From NCBI GenBank assembly GCA_023436585.1, contig JAEZIN010000028.1, positions 648,838 to 712,837 of the forward strand: DNA of 64,000 nucleotides, read 5' to 3'. Shown here piece by piece: positions 43,680 to 56,793 of the stretch. The DNA comes from Bacillota bacterium (lineage in GTDB: Bacteria; Bacillota; Clostridia; Christensenellales; Aristaeellaceae). The position numbers and the translations under genes are program-made. The first letter of the stretch is position 1, and each line of letters begins with the position of its first letter. The notes beneath the pieces are model-generated. The model did no database searches and had not been told where the DNA came from. It saw only the letters and a program-made list of their open reading frames with translations.

Positions 43680-44750
43680 TTACTGCGGCTTTGCCGTCAG
43701 GGTGAGCACCGTGATGGCGGGGGGGTTGAACAGCCGGCCAGGCTGATAGGGATAGTTGCAGGAGGAGCCAAGACCGGGACTGATGTACTGTGCGATGGTG
43801 GAAACGCGGCTTAAGCCCGTTACCAGCCTGTCCTCCGGAAACCAGCCCAAGCCTGGCACATAGATGGGCCCGCCGCCCGGGAGGCGCCACTGGCCGCCGT
43901 TCAAATGCCCTGCCAGGGCCAGCGTCACCCGCTGCATGGAGGTGCCTTTGTCGTTCTGCCAGTCCCACACGCTGCGCACATAATCGTACGTCAGCGGCCC
44001 ATGGGAAAGGGCAATATGGTAATCCGTACTCTGCATCTTCTCCCTGGCCTTCTGAAGGCGCGTAGCTTCGTCCAGCCGGTACTCCCAGGCCCGAAGTTCA
44101 GCCGCGCCGTCCGCTGTGGCGGAGGCATTGAGGCCGTTCAGCCGGTCGATCTGCCCCTGGCAGGAGGCGATGGCCGTTTCGGCGTTCATGGAAAACAATC
44201 CTTCCGGGCTGAACCATACCGTGGCCTTGCCAACGGTAAGCGGATAGGGGGCATCCAGATAGATGGCGCCGGCGGCCTGGGCAGCGATGATATAAGGCGC
44301 AAACACCGACAGGCTGTCGTGGGCGGTGGTATACAGGGGTGCAGGGTCGCAGTCGCCAGGTATGAATAGTATGGGCACATCCTTCTTCAGCAGGGAAAGA
44401 AGCTGCAAAAACGGCTGCACATCCCCCGATTCGCCGACCATATCCCCGGTGATGCATACAATATTATAAGATAGCTTGTTCAGGGCGGAAGCGATCATGG
44501 CCTGCACCTTGCCCAATTGCGCGGCGTGCAGGTCACTTAGGTGCAATATGGAGAAGCCTTCCAGGTCACGGTTCAGGCCGCCAACAGATATGGACTGCTT
44601 GACCACCTTCACTTGCCTGTTGCCGATATCGTTGAAAACAAAGGTCCCGGCAACCATGATGGCGATCAGTATAAGCAGACTCATCAAACAGCCGCACCCT
44701 CGCGGCTTGCGGCTTGGGACAAAAATCGCAGGATTGCTTCGTCTGGCCAT
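43680..44750 (-). CDS. Membrane-anchored metallophosphoesterase with altered motifs
   Basis: 356 residues. One membrane helix (about 22-42) followed by a calcineurin-like phosphoesterase domain outside. It has LSDLHAAQLG and TGDMVGESGD, but GNHD/E is GDCD, and GHTHGGQ is GHLNGGQ, so an Asn or His of the second metal site and one His of the final motif are missing. LSHGP is intact. It is close to the YaeI/YkuE group. It may be inactive or use a different metal arrangement. ATG 44750 has only a weak ribosome site. Stands alone between GntR and radA. Confidence 0.8.
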   Translation of the reverse strand: MARRSNPAIFVPSRKPRGCGCLMSLLILIAIMVAGTFVFNDIGNRQVKVVKQSISVGGLNRDLEGFSILHLSDLHAAQLGKVQAMIASALNKLSYNIVCITGDMVGESGDVQPFLQLLSLLKKDVPILFIPGDCDPAPLYTTAHDSLSVFAPYIIAAQAAGAIYLDAPYPLTVGKATVWFSPEGLFSMNAETAIASCQGQIDRLNGLNASATADGAAELRAWEYRLDEATRLQKAREKMQSTDYHIALSHGPLTYDYVRSVWDWQNDKGTSMQRVTLALAGHLNGGQWRLPGGGPIYVPGLGWFPEDRLVTGLSRVSTIAQYISPGLGSSCNYPYQPGRLFNPPAITVLTLTAKPQ

Positions 44751-44981
44751 ATGGTTGTCCCATTCCGGCGGCCTTGTCGTCCTGGCCGGCCTTTATAAGT
44801 GTGTGATTGCATCCGCGCCTACATTATAGCTTGTAAAGCTTGCGTTTGCAATCGCGTACGGGTATCAAATTCCATCGAAATTTGGTATACTATACGCGAT
44901 CCTGCAAAGCGCAGCGCGAATTGTTTTTCGCGCTACCGACATCCTTCGACGATTCTTGCCATGGCAGGAACACACTGCGTA

Positions 44982-44990
44982 TGCTATACT
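44982..44990 (+). promoter_or_regulatory. extended -10 promoter of radA
   Basis: TGCTATACT at 44982-44990; a second TGGTATACT lies at 44883-44891. A hairpin AGCGCGAA/TTCGCGCT (44913-44934) lies between them. The 304-bp gap 44751-45054 shows no gene. Confidence 0.5.
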
Positions 44991-45054
44991 GACAACAAGT
45001 GCTTTTTGCGCCTGCGCGCGGGGCCCAAAGCGCTTTGCCCGGGAGGGTTCAAAT

Positions 45055-46428
45055 TTGCCCAAAGAAAAAACTCTGTTCGCCTGCACCGCCTGCGGCCATG
45101 AGACATCCAAATGGCTAGGCCGGTGTCCCGGCTGCGGCGCATGGAACACCATGGAGGAAGCGGCGGTAAAGCCCGCGGCCCTGTTGGACAAGCCGCTGAA
45201 GCAGCGGCCGGGAACAGGCAGCCAGGCCCTGCCCCTTGACAGTATTCCTGATGAGGCGCAAAACCGTGCCTTAACCGGCATGGCGGAGCTTAATCGGGTG
45301 CTGGGCGGCGGCGTGGTGGAAGGCTCGGTGATGCTGGTGGGCGGCGATCCGGGCATAGGCAAAAGCACGCTGCTTTTGCAGGTGAGCGCCTTTCTTGCCA
45401 ATACAGGCGAGCGGGTGCTGTATATCACGGGGGAAGAAAGCGCCAGGCAGTTAAAGCTTCGCGCCTCTCGGCTTGGCATCACGGCGCCCAGTCTTTACAT
45501 ACTGGCGGAAAACGCCATGGATGCCGTGGAGGAAAAGTTTCAGGCCATACAGCCTGCCTATGCGGTGGTGGACTCGATCCAGACCATGTACAGGCCGGAG
45601 TTATCCGGCGCCCCCGGCAGCGTCAGCCAGGTGCGGGAAAGCGCGGGGCTATTTATGCGCCTTGCCAAAACAAGCGGCGCGGCCATCTTCCTGGTGGGGC
45701 ATGTAACCAAGGAAGGCGCCATCGCCGGCCCCAGGGTGCTGGAGCATATGGTGGACGTGGTACTGTATTTTGAGGGCGACAGGCAGCAGGAATACAGGCT
45801 GTTGCGCGCTGTCAAGAACAGGTTCGGCTCGGTGAACGAGCTGGGTGTCTTCCAGATGATGGAGGACGGCATGCGGGAAGTGGCAAATGCCAGCGAGCTG
45901 ATGCTGTCCCACAGGGCCAAGGGCGCCAGCGGATCGGTGGTTTTCTGCGGCATGGAGGGTTCCAGGCCCATGCTTGTGGACATCCAGGCACTGGCCACCC
46001 AAACGTATTACGGCATGCCCAGGCGAACGGTCAACGGCATGGACCAGGGGCGCATCGCGCTTTTGCTTGCCGTGCTGGAAAAGCGGGCGGGGCAGAAGCT
46101 TTTCAATCAGGACGTTTACATCAATGTGGCAGGGGGAATGGAGCTCAATGAGCCCGCGGCGGACCTGGCGGTCTGCGCGGCGGTGGCGTCTTCCCTTTCA
46201 AACCAGGCGCTGCCCCAGGAATACGCTGTGATGGGGGAAGTGGGCCTGGCCGGCGAGGTTCGGGCCATACCCCAGGCGGAGCGGCGGCTCACGGAATGTC
46301 TGCGGCTTGGTTTTACGCATGTGGTGCTGCCCAGGGAAAACATAAAGCGCATCCGTGTCCCGGAAGGCATGAAGGCATACGGCGTGGATACGCTGGCCCA
46401 GGCGCTGGCGGTGCTTTTGCCGGCATGA
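45055..46428 (+). CDS. radA: DNA repair protein RadA
   Basis: 457 residues. Branch-migration helicase acting in recombination. N-terminal zinc finger CTACGHETSKWLGRCPGCGAW, minus spaces two CxxC pairs; Walker A GGDPGIGKST; the RadA-specific KNRFG; C-terminal Lon-like domain. I start at TTG 45055 because GGGAGGG lies seven bases upstream and length then equals that of B. subtilis RadA. The frame runs open from 44956. Followed by the PIN/TRAM gene. Confidence 0.96.
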   Translation: MPKEKTLFACTACGHETSKWLGRCPGCGAWNTMEEAAVKPAALLDKPLKQRPGTGSQALPLDSIPDEAQNRALTGMAELNRVLGGGVVEGSVMLVGGDPGIGKSTLLLQVSAFLANTGERVLYITGEESARQLKLRASRLGITAPSLYILAENAMDAVEEKFQAIQPAYAVVDSIQTMYRPELSGAPGSVSQVRESAGLFMRLAKTSGAAIFLVGHVTKEGAIAGPRVLEHMVDVVLYFEGDRQQEYRLLRAVKNRFGSVNELGVFQMMEDGMREVANASELMLSHRAKGASGSVVFCGMEGSRPMLVDIQALATQTYYGMPRRTVNGMDQGRIALLLAVLEKRAGQKLFNQDVYINVAGGMELNEPAADLAVCAAVASSLSNQALPQEYAVMGEVGLAGEVRAIPQAERRLTECLRLGFTHVVLPRENIKRIRVPEGMKAYGVDTLAQALAVLLPA

Positions 46429-46514
46429 ATGGGTATAATTTCTGCATGAACGGACAAGCTATCATACATAGGGGACCCCCCTTCATTCATAACGGGAAAG
46501 AGTGATGGCATGCT

Positions 46515-47648
46515 ATGAAATCAAGAATTGTGCAAAGGATCCTCCGGGGGCTGGTTACGCTCCTGGGGGCGGGGGTGGGAATCGGACTTGCCATGCTGGG
46601 GCTGAGGCTGAGCCAGCTGAACAATCCAAATCAGGCGACGCCGGTTGATCTTCTCCTGCTGTTGTACGGCGCCTGCGCCCTGGTTGGCGGATTGATCTTT
46701 TTCATACTGTCTCCCCTGATCATCAGGAAGTTTACCGAGCTTGGCAATGCCATGGAAAAGCAGTTGGACAACATGCCCATGCACCAGGTATTGACCAGCA
46801 CTGTGGGTTTGATCATCGGCCTTGTGATCGCGGTGCTTGTGACGCAGATTTTGAATTTTGTAGGCGCCTCCATCGTTACCACGGCTTTCAGCGGCATTGT
46901 GTATGTTGTGCTGGGCTATACGGGGCTGAACATCGGGCGCAAGCGGGGCAAGGAAATGCAGCTGCCGTTGGTGGATGCCCCGGCCCAGGGAAAAGAGCGG
47001 CGCTTCAGCTTTATGCGGGCCGCGGCGCCGTTAAGCACCGCCAAGATACTGGATACATCGGTCATCATAGACGGGCGGGTATTCGATATCTGCAAGACGG
47101 GCTTTCTGGAAGGGGAGCTGGTGATACCGCAGTTTGTGCTGGCGGAGCTTAGGCACATTGCCGATTCCAGCGACGCGCTCCGCCGCAACCGAGGCCGCAG
47201 GGGGCTGGATGTATTGAACCGCATCCAGACGGAGCTGAAAATTCCCGTACGCATTGAGGAAACGGATTATGACGACGTGGCCGAGGTGGATGTGAAGCTT
47301 TTGCGCCTGGCCAGGCAGTTAAATGGCATCGTGGTCACCAACGATTATAACCTGAACAAGGTGGCCGGGGTCACCGGGGTCAAGGTGCTCAACATTAACG
47401 AGTTGGCCAACGCGGTGAAGCCCGTGGTGCTGCCCGGTGAGGAAATGACGGTGCAAATTGTTCGGGAGGGCAAGGAGCCCGGCCAGGGGGTTGGATACCT
47501 GGACGACGGCACCATGATCGTGGTGGATAACGCCCGCCGGCATGTGGGCGAGACCATCGACGTGGTGGTGACGACGGTGCTGCAGACCAGCGCCGGACGG
47601 ATGATATTTACCAGGATCAAGGCGTACGACAACAGCAAGGCGGGATGA
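46515..47648 (+). CDS. PIN/TRAM domain membrane protein (YacL type)
   Basis: 377 residues. Four N-terminal membrane helices (about 11-31, 42-62, 93-113, 117-135), a PIN nuclease domain with DTSVIIDGRVFDI, acidic residues at ELRHIAD and VTNDYNLNKVA, and a C-terminal TRAM domain. In Bacillus the homologue yacL follows radA and disA; here disA is not between them. A ribonuclease or toxin-like role is suggested by PIN but not proven. ATG 46515. Ends at a strong terminator. Confidence 0.93.
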   Translation: MKSRIVQRILRGLVTLLGAGVGIGLAMLGLRLSQLNNPNQATPVDLLLLLYGACALVGGLIFFILSPLIIRKFTELGNAMEKQLDNMPMHQVLTSTVGLIIGLVIAVLVTQILNFVGASIVTTAFSGIVYVVLGYTGLNIGRKRGKEMQLPLVDAPAQGKERRFSFMRAAAPLSTAKILDTSVIIDGRVFDICKTGFLEGELVIPQFVLAELRHIADSSDALRRNRGRRGLDVLNRIQTELKIPVRIEETDYDDVAEVDVKLLRLARQLNGIVVTNDYNLNKVAGVTGVKVLNINELANAVKPVVLPGEEMTVQIVREGKEPGQGVGYLDDGTMIVVDNARRHVGETIDVVVTTVLQTSAGRMIFTRIKAYDNSKAG

Positions 47649-47660
47649 TCTGCATTGAAA

Positions 47661-47697
47661 AAGCCGCGGGGCCGAATTCCGGCTCCGCGGCTTTTTG
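47661..47697 (+). terminator. Rho-independent terminator after the PIN/TRAM gene
   Basis: AAGCCGCGG (47661-47669), CCGCGGCTTTTT (47685-47696). Confidence 0.9.
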
Positions 47698-47739
47698 ATG
47701 TATTGGACTGCGGGAAATGTTATTGCCGAATGAAGGCGA

Positions 47740-48225
47740 TCATGGCTCTTCATACACGTTTGTGACTACCCAGCTTCCGTTTTGTAAGGCCAGATGAACC
47801 CATACTGGGATATCATGTGCTCCGCAAAAACCCTCTTCACCGTTTAAATACCCACGGTATTCGTAAGAATACTGATATAGCGCGGTGGCGGTAAGAAAGT
47901 TGTGCCATATCTGCGGCGAGGTCCTTTTGTAGGTCTCCACGACGTTTTCAGTGTATGTCTCATGCTTGTTGCCATGATCGCGGTTATTCACCCTGCGAAA
48001 CAGATCCTCCGATATAATGCCGGAGAACTGTGAGTCGTACTGCCCATAGCGTGCGTAGGAGGCATCCACAATGCGCTCGATCTGTATGCCGATCTGAACC
48101 GAAACGGCATTGTAGAAAAGCGCCGCCGCCAATAAAAGACTGCCTATCCCAATAAACAGCAGCCATATCTTCCGCCGATTCTTCTTAGCGGGGGCACCCG
48201 GTTTTTCGCTTACATGCTCTGCCAT
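47740..48225 (-). CDS. single-helix membrane protein of unknown function
   Basis: 161 residues. A basic Ala/Lys-rich N-terminus, one membrane helix (about residues 20-42), and an extracellular domain with many Tyr/His (TYTENVVETYKRTSPQIWHN). ATG 48225 is preferred over TTG 48234; neither has a good ribosome site, and the gene lies 23 bp after the flavin-type protein gene, suggesting coupling. Family not recognised. Confidence 0.65.
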   Translation of the reverse strand: MAEHVSEKPGAPAKKNRRKIWLLFIGIGSLLLAAALFYNAVSVQIGIQIERIVDASYARYGQYDSQFSGIISEDLFRRVNNRDHGNKHETYTENVVETYKRTSPQIWHNFLTATALYQYSYEYRGYLNGEEGFCGAHDIPVWVHLALQNGSWVVTNVYEEP

Positions 48226-48248
48226 ACGATTCAATCTCTATGCAGCCC

Positions 48249-48719
48249 TCACGCGTCTCTGTTGCGCTTGCCTTCGATCTTGTCGATTGAAATCTTGATC
48301 ATCGCTACGGCTTTCCAGTACTTGTCGACGACTTCCTTAAGGCGGTATGCGCCGCTGGGAGCCAAGGCCATGGAAAAGGCGGTTAGGGCGGCACGCTTCT
48401 CCTCGGTGTCGGTCATGATTTCAGCATGGCCGGTGACGATGGCACTGTCGTAATGGGTGGTGAACTTTTCCTCGATGATGACCGGATTTGTGTACACGGA
48501 GAAGCTAACCTCCGGGCGGCTTTGAAGGCAGTCCATCTTTTTTCCCTTTAGCGCGCAGTGGAGGTAGAGGGCGTTTGCGGATTCGTCGTAATAATAGTTG
48601 ATGGGCACGCCATAGGGGAGGCCGTCGGGAGTGACAAGGCTCAGGGTGCCAAGGTTGCAGGAGTGAAGGATTTCGCGGGCGGCGGCTTCTGTTGTCATGC
48701 GTTCAGGTTTCATACACAT
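48249..48719 (-). CDS. Pyridoxamine 5'-phosphate oxidase-like / NimA-type flavoprotein
   Basis: About 156 residues of the FMN-binding split-barrel fold. Motifs: REILHSCNLGTLSLVTPDGL, YGVPINYYYD, ALYLHCALKGKKMDCL and a conserved C-terminal KISIDKIEGK. The NimA-like group includes 5-nitroimidazole reductases and many enzymes of unknown activity. Starts at ATG 48719, 48713 or GTG 48731 are possible; AGAGGT fits ATG 48719. Probably in an operon with the membrane protein gene that follows. Confidence 0.85.
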   Translation of the reverse strand: MCMKPERMTTEAAAREILHSCNLGTLSLVTPDGLPYGVPINYYYDESANALYLHCALKGKKMDCLQSRPEVSFSVYTNPVIIEEKFTTHYDSAIVTGHAEIMTDTEEKRAALTAFSMALAPSGAYRLKEVVDKYWKAVAMIKISIDKIEGKRNRDA

Positions 48720-48768
48720 ATTACCTCTCACTTATTCTTCCGGGGCATCACATGATTGTATATTGTGG

Positions 48769-48818
48769 TTTCGTGCTTGCGGGCACGACCAGGGCTTTGC
48801 GGTCGGCTGGACCTTCGC
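48769..48818 (+). repeat. repeat family A, short copy 9
   Basis: Hairpin 1 CGTGC(T)/(G)GCACG with a wobble pair; CCAG/CTGG in hairpin 2; end ACCTTCG. The stem bases differ from all other copies yet still pair. Confidence 0.8.
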
Positions 48819-48875
48819 AGGCAGCAGCCCCTGATGATATGCGTTCGGATTTACGCATAATCCCGGAAGATATAC

Positions 48876-48912
48876 CACAGGGGAGGCTTCTTTGTAGAAA
48901 CCTCCCCTTGTG
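48876..48912 (-). terminator. probable terminator of rpoC
   Basis: CACAGGGGAGG (48876-48886) with CCTCCCCTTGTG (48901-48912), one extra T. U-tract weak on the minus strand, so function is uncertain. Confidence 0.5.
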
Positions 48913-48925
48913 CTATGCGATTGAT

Positions 48926-52489
<3,564 letters not shown>

Positions 52490-52578
52490 AAGGGTCCACT
52501 CCCTTCCATCTATCCGGGGAAAGCCTGAAGGATGATGTACTCCAGACTCAAGTCAATACTGACTTATTTCCGGGAAGC

Positions 52579-52738
52579 GTCGAAGGGGTGGAACCCCTTC
52601 GACTTAAATCGCATCGCACGGCTTCGCCGGGCGGGCGGGGCTTGCGAAGCAAGCATTCCTTACACGATTCGCCGGCCGTGGGTTATACCCACAGGCGAAT
52701 CGTGCGAACTCGAGAAAATGGCATAGCCATTTTCTCGA
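52579..52738 (-). repeat. repeat family B, copy 1 (rpoB-rpoC intergenic)
   Basis: On the minus strand, from six bases after the rpoB stop: hairpin I CGAGAAAATGGC/GCCATTTTCTCG; hairpin II CACGATTCGC/GCGAATCGTG enclosing GTGGGT/ACCCAC; hairpin III GCTTGC/GCAAGC; hairpin IV CGGC/GCCG; hairpin V GTCGAAGGGG (10-bp stem, 5-base loop). The T-run that follows hairpin I in the 58,8 kb copy is absent (AGTTCGCAC instead of ATTTTTCGCAC). See copy 2 for the matching element. Confidence 0.85.
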
Positions 52739-52743
52739 ATCGA

Positions 52744-55700
52744 TCATAGATCGTCATCATCCAGGCTGATATCGCTGAGGGCATCCTCGACGTTGAAGTC
52801 TTCCAGATCCTCTTCGTCCAGCGTGAAGTCATCGTCGATGGTATCCTCTTCGCTGTCATCCATCCTTCGAGGCGCGCGCTCGGCTTCTTCCTCGCCTTCC
52901 AGGTCAAGCCGCCCGGCAGGCAGTTCCACGGGTTCCAGATCGTCGTCGTCCAGCTCGCGGATGATAATTTCCTGCTTGTCCTCGGACAGCACCTTGATGT
53001 CCAGCGCCAGGGACTGCAGTTCCTTGATCAAAACCTTGAAGCTTTCCGGCACGCCGGGAGCGGGGATATTGTTGCCCTTGACGATGGACTCATACGTCTT
53101 CACGCGGCCCACCACGTCGTCGGACTTGACGGTGAGGATTTCCTGCAGGGTATTGGCTGCGCCGTAGGCTTCCAGCGCCCACACTTCCATTTCGCCAAAG
53201 CGCTGGCCGCCGAATTGGGCCTTGCCGCCCAAGGGCTGCTGCGTGACCAGGGAATAGGGGCCGGTGGAGCGGGCATGCATCTTGTCGTCCACCAGGTGGT
53301 GGAGCTTCAGGAAGTACATATAGCCCACGGTGACCGGGTTTTCAAAGGCATCACCGGTGCGGCCATCATACAGGACGGTCTTGCCGTCGACGCGCTTGCC
53401 GGCCATTTTGAGGCATTCTTCAATTTCTTCCTCGGTGGCGCCGTCGAACACGGGGGTGGCGATGTGCCAGCCCAGGGCCTTGGCGGCCAGGCCAAGGTGC
53501 ACTTCCAGAACCTGACCCAGATTCATACGCGAGGGAACGCCCAGCGGATTTAACACGATTTCCAGCGGCGTGCCGTCGGGCATGAAGGGCATATCCTCTT
53601 CACGAAGAATGCGGGAGATAACGCCCTTGTTGCCGTGGCGGCCGGCCATCTTGTCGCCCACGCTGATTTTGCGTTTTTGAGCGATGTAGACGCGGACCAT
53701 CTGGTTGACGCCGGGGGACAATTCATCGTTGTTCTCGCGGGTGAAGGTCTTCACATCCACCACAATGCCGCCCTCGCCGTGGGGCACGCGCAGGGAGGTA
53801 TCGCGGACCTCGCGGGCCTTTTCGCCGAAGATGGCGCGCAAAAGGCGCTCTTCAGCCGTAAGCTCCGTTTCGCCCTTGGGGGTGACCTTGCCCACCAGGA
53901 TGTCGCCAGAACGGACTTCCGCGCCGATGCGGACGACGCCGAACTCATCCAGGTCCTTCACGGCATCGTCGCCGACGCTGGGGATATCTCTTGTGATCTC
54001 TTCCGGGCCCAGCTTTGTTTCGCGGGCTTCGGACTCGAACTCTTCAATATGGATGGAGGTGTATACATCTTCCTTAACCAGCTTTTCGGAAATGAGGACG
54101 GCGTCTTCGTAGTTGTAGCCTTCCCATGTCATGAAGCCGATCAGTACGTTGCGGCCAAGGCCGATTTCGCCCTTCTCCGTAGAGGGGCCGTCGGCCAGCA
54201 GATCGCCTTTGTCCACCGGGTCGCCGGCCTTGACAACAGGGCGCTGGTTGATGCAGGTGCCCTGGTTGGAGCGGGCAAATTTGGTCAGGTGATAACGGTG
54301 GCGCTCGCTGTGATTGTCCTTGATGACAATCTCATCGGCGGATACGCGTTCCACCAGGCCGCTTTCCTTGGCCAGGACCACCACGCCGGAGTCATGGGCG
54401 GCCTTGAATTCCATGCCGGTGCCCACGATGGGCGCCTGGGGGATCAAGAGCGGCACGGCCTGACGCTGCATGTTGGAGCCCATCAATGCGCGGGTGGCGT
54501 CGTCGTTTTCCAGGAAGGGGACCATGGCCGTGGCCACGGAAACCACCTGCCGGGGGCTGACGTCGATGAAGTCCACCTGGTTTAAGGGCACTTCGATGAT
54601 TTCAGCCTTATCGCGGACGGTGATGCGGTCGCGCACAAAGCTGCCATCGGGCTGAAGCGGTTCGTTGGCCTGGGCGACCTTGTAGAAGTCCTCCTCGTCG
54701 GCGGTCATGTACACGATTTCCTCGGTGACCTTGCCGGCGGCCTTGTCCACCTTGCGGTAGGGGGCCTCGATGAACCCGTACTCGTTGATGCGGGCATATG
54801 TAGCCAGAGAACCGATCAGGCCGATGTTAGGGCCTTCAGGCGTCTCAATGGGGCAGATGCGGGCGTAATGGCTGTAATGCACGTCGCGGACCTCGAAGGA
54901 GGCGCGGTCGCGGTTTAAGCCGCCGGGGCCCAGCGCGGAAAGGCGGCGCTTGTGCGTAAGTTCCGCCAGGGGGTTGGGCTGGTCCATGAACTGGCTTAAT
55001 TGCGAGGAGCCGAAGAACTCCTTGATGGCGGCGCTGACGGGGCGGATGTTGATCAGTTCGCCGGGGCGGACGTCATTGGCATCCTGAATGGCCATGCGCT
55101 CGCGCACCACGCGCTCAAGGCGGCTTAGGCCGATGCGGATCTGGTTTTGCAAAAGCTCGCCTACGGAGCGCAGGCGGCGGTTGCCCAGGTGGTCGATGTC
55201 ATCGGTATGGCCCAGGCCATAGGGAAGGCCCAGCAGGTAGCTGATGGAGGCCACGATGTCATCGGTCAATATGTGCTTGGGCACGAGGCTATGTATGTTT
55301 TCCTTGACGGCTTCCTTGAGCTGGTCCGCCTCCACGCTTTCCATGATCTTTTTCAGTGTGGGCAGGTGCACATACTCCAGGATGCCGGCTTCCTTGGGCG
55401 GGAAGGGCAGGTAGCAGGCGGCGTCCACAAAGTTGTTGCCGATGATGCGGTGGACGCGGTTATCCAAGCGGATATCCACATAGCGGATGCCGCTGTTTTG
55501 GATCTGCTTTGCCACATCAGAGGGGATCTCGTCGCCCTTTTTCACCAGCAGCTCGCCGGACTGGGGATCGATGATGTCCTCGGCGGAAACAAGGCCCTGG
55601 ATGCGTGTGGCCAGGGACAGCTTTTTGTTGAACTTGTAGCGGCCCACCCGCATCAGGTCGTAACGCTTGGGATCAAAGAAAAGGGAATTGAGCAGATTCC

Positions 55701-56457
55701 TGGCGCTCTCCTGCGTGGGGGGCTCGCCGGGCTTCTGCCGCTTGTAGATTTCGATGAGGCCGTCTTCCTGCGATTTGGCGTTGTCGCCGCGCTGGATGGT
55801 GGCCATCAGGCGCTCATCCTCGCCCATGAGGCTGATGATTTCGGCGTCGGTGCCGTAACCCAAAGCCCTCAAAATGACGGTGATGGGCAGCTTGCGGGCG
55901 CGGTCGATACGCACCCAGAGTACATCGTTGGAGTCGGTTTCATACTCCAGCCACGCGCCGCGGTTGGGGATGACGGTGGCAGAGAAAAGATGCTTGCCGG
56001 CCTTGTCGATGGTTTCGCCGAAATATACGCCGGGGGAGCGCACCAATTGGCTGACGATAACGCGCTCCGCGCCGTTGATGATGAAGGTACCGTGGTTGGT
56101 CATCAGGGGGAAATCGCCCATGAACACGTCAGATTCCTTGATTTCGCCCGTTTCACGGTTCTTGAGCCGTACGAATACTTTCAAAGGCGCCGCATATGTC
56201 AGGTCGCGTTCCTTGCAGCGCTCCACGGAATGCTTGGGGGTCTCATCCAAGGAGTAATCCACGAACTCCAGAACCAGGTTTTCGCTATAGTCGGTGATCG
56301 GTGATACGTCGGCCAGCACCTCGCGCAGGTCTTCCTCCAGGAAGCGCTTGTACGAGTTTTTCTGCACCTCGATCAGGTCGGGCATGTCCAGCACTTCGTC
56401 GATCCTGGAGAAGCTCATGCGCTTGCGCAGCTTCCCCATTTGAACCTCGTGCACCAT
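52744..56457 (-). CDS. rpoB: DNA-directed RNA polymerase beta subunit
   Basis: 1237 residues. The rifampicin region reads FFGSSQLSQFMDQPNPLAEL, then THKRRLSALGPGGL, with the sensitive-type residues at the usual Asp, His and Ser positions. The C-terminus has a Firmicute-type acidic tail. ATG 56457 follows AAGGGGTGATGGC; ATG at residue 7 is an alternative. Ends five bases before a family B element. The genes normally upstream (rplJ, rplL) are not here, and the direction is away from the str operon at 60.3 kb. Confidence 0.98.
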   Translation of the reverse strand: MVHEVQMGKLRKRMSFSRIDEVLDMPDLIEVQKNSYKRFLEEDLREVLADVSPITDYSENLVLEFVDYSLDETPKHSVERCKERDLTYAAPLKVFVRLKNRETGEIKESDVFMGDFPLMTNHGTFIINGAERVIVSQLVRSPGVYFGETIDKAGKHLFSATVIPNRGAWLEYETDSNDVLWVRIDRARKLPITVILRALGYGTDAEIISLMGEDERLMATIQRGDNAKSQEDGLIEIYKRQKPGEPPTQESARNLLNSLFFDPKRYDLMRVGRYKFNKKLSLATRIQGLVSAEDIIDPQSGELLVKKGDEIPSDVAKQIQNSGIRYVDIRLDNRVHRIIGNNFVDAACYLPFPPKEAGILEYVHLPTLKKIMESVEADQLKEAVKENIHSLVPKHILTDDIVASISYLLGLPYGLGHTDDIDHLGNRRLRSVGELLQNQIRIGLSRLERVVRERMAIQDANDVRPGELINIRPVSAAIKEFFGSSQLSQFMDQPNPLAELTHKRRLSALGPGGLNRDRASFEVRDVHYSHYARICPIETPEGPNIGLIGSLATYARINEYGFIEAPYRKVDKAAGKVTEEIVYMTADEEDFYKVAQANEPLQPDGSFVRDRITVRDKAEIIEVPLNQVDFIDVSPRQVVSVATAMVPFLENDDATRALMGSNMQRQAVPLLIPQAPIVGTGMEFKAAHDSGVVVLAKESGLVERVSADEIVIKDNHSERHRYHLTKFARSNQGTCINQRPVVKAGDPVDKGDLLADGPSTEKGEIGLGRNVLIGFMTWEGYNYEDAVLISEKLVKEDVYTSIHIEEFESEARETKLGPEEITRDIPSVGDDAVKDLDEFGVVRIGAEVRSGDILVGKVTPKGETELTAEERLLRAIFGEKAREVRDTSLRVPHGEGGIVVDVKTFTRENNDELSPGVNQMVRVYIAQKRKISVGDKMAGRHGNKGVISRILREEDMPFMPDGTPLEIVLNPLGVPSRMNLGQVLEVHLGLAAKALGWHIATPVFDGATEEEIEECLKMAGKRVDGKTVLYDGRTGDAFENPVTVGYMYFLKLHHLVDDKMHARSTGPYSLVTQQPLGGKAQFGGQRFGEMEVWALEAYGAANTLQEILTVKSDDVVGRVKTYESIVKGNNIPAPGVPESFKVLIKELQSLALDIKVLSEDKQEIIIRELDDDDLEPVELPAGRLDLEGEEEAERAPRRMDDSEEDTIDDDFTLDEEDLEDFNVEDALSDISLDDDDL

Positions 56458-56606
56458 AAAAAGCCATCACCCCTTATGTTGTCCAACCAGCATCGCGTCC
56501 CGGCGGAAATTTGTATTTTCCCGTTGCATTTTTCTACGGGACCGTGTACAATACATCCACAGGAAGGACATACTTCCGCACAGTAACGATACTGATGCAA
56601 GTTTAA

Positions 56607-56635
56607 AGTCTATCACGATTCCCAAACCTTGTCAA
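56607..56635 (-). promoter_or_regulatory. sigma-A promoter of rpoB
   Basis: On the minus strand TTGACA (56635-56630), 17 bp, TAGACT (56612-56607). Leader of about 143 nt with GC-rich inverted repeats. The remaining part of 56458-56793 has only the hemerythrin terminator. Confidence 0.8.
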
Positions 56636-56687
56636 GGCCGGGTTTTGCTTTTTTTATACTTTTCCCAGAATTTACGAAGATGCAGAA

Positions 56688-56712
56688 AAACCGCTGATTT
56701 TCAGCGGTTTTC
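56688..56712 (-). terminator. Rho-independent terminator of the hemerythrin gene
   Basis: AAAACCGCTGA (56688-56698) and TCAGCGGTTTT (56702-56712), with A- and T-runs on both sides. Confidence 0.9.
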
Positions 56713-56793
56713 TTGATTTTATGCGGCTTCCTTCGGGCTGATTTCAAATGCAAAAACGCAATTCGCATATTTTTTTGAACGGAATAAAAACAA

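Noticed and set aside
52579..52738. IS200/IS605 end or group II intron fragment as explanation for family B
   Set aside because: No transposase or reverse transcriptase frame is near either copy and no intron domain V motif is seen; kept as unexplained element.
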